Shown here: in pieces, positions 5,688-5,750 of the stretch | How positions within the stretch are numbered: the stretch's first letter is position 1 | Layout of the letters: each line of letters starts with the position of its first letter | NCBI GenBank assembly: GCA_022573605.1 | Contig: JACZTQ010000213.1 | Span: 1 to 5,750 of the forward strand | Direction of reading: 5' to 3' | Length of the DNA: 5,750 nucleotides | DNA from: Pseudomonadota bacterium | GTDB lineage: Bacteria > Pseudomonadota > Alphaproteobacteria > Rhodobacterales > Rhodobacteraceae | Notes under the pieces: model-generated | Seen by the model: only the letters and a program-made list of their open reading frames with translations | The model's database searches: none | Told to the model about the DNA's origin: nothing | Made by a program: the position numbers and the translations under genes

Positions 5688-5750
5688 TCAAGCGGCATCC
5701 CACTCGGGCGAGAATTCAAAGTCGCAAATCCGGTGATGGCGCGAGCTGAG
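5688..5750 (-). CDS. Possible C-terminal end of an unidentified minus-strand protein
   Basis: Reading leftward from the window edge, one frame gives 20 residues ending RICDFEFSPEWDAA and then TGA (5690-5688). The composition looks protein-like, with acidic and aromatic residues and 14 of 20 codons ending in G or C. It would converge on the NifU-family gene with the palindromic element in the gap. I do not recognise the family, and 20 codons cannot exclude chance. The rest of 5632-5687 shows nothing beyond the short hairpin at 5649. Confidence 0.3.
   Translation of the reverse strand, partial: LSSRHHRICDFEFSPEWDAA

Noticed and set aside
4543..5736. Plus-strand open frame of 397 codons running through the NifU-family gene and the palindromic element
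   Set aside because: It is Arg/Pro/Gly-rich without recognisable motifs and overlaps a clear NifU-family protein in another frame.
5736..5750. ATG at 5736 as the start of a plus-strand gene
   Set aside because: Only five codons are visible and no ribosome site precedes it.

Overview
The window is high-GC bacterial DNA, most consistent with an alphaproteobacterium. This rests on the class 2 dihydroorotate dehydrogenase, the NFU1-type NifU protein that opens with MFIQTEATxNP, a SenC/SCO1 copper chaperone, and strongly G/C-ending codons. I cannot place it further (Rhodospirillales and Rhodobacterales both fit). No rRNA, tRNA or CRISPR array was seen.

Layout from left to right: the 3' two thirds of pyrD (+, cut by the left edge); a 149-base convergent gap; a DinF-type MATE exporter (-); a 161-base divergent gap; a SCO-family copper chaperone (+); a GC-rich hairpin; a secreted alpha/beta-hydrolase-fold protein of the PHB-depolymerase/LpqC esterase type (+); a terminator-like hairpin; a NifU-family Fe-S carrier (+); then 433 bases with no confident gene. 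Most of that last stretch is a 288-base palindromic element with 35-base terminal inverted repeats (5344-5631), which looks like a MITE. The right edge may hold the last codons of a minus-strand gene.

The genes do not form one clear pathway. PyrD makes pyrimidine precursors, the MATE protein exports small molecules, SCO delivers copper to cytochrome c oxidase, and the NifU protein carries Fe-S clusters. SCO and NifU are both metallocentre-assembly factors, but they are separated by the hydrolase-like gene and by hairpins, so they are probably transcribed separately.

The most unusual item is the hydrolase-like gene at 3341-4546. It keeps the family scaffold, but the usual serine, aspartate and histidine positions of the triad appear replaced, suggesting a non-catalytic relative. 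It also carries an AT-rich patch of about 170 bases (roughly one third GC) in an otherwise GC-rich gene, and a C-terminal Lys/Gly/Phe tail built of 27-base tandem repeats. The second notable item is the palindromic element downstream of the NifU gene.
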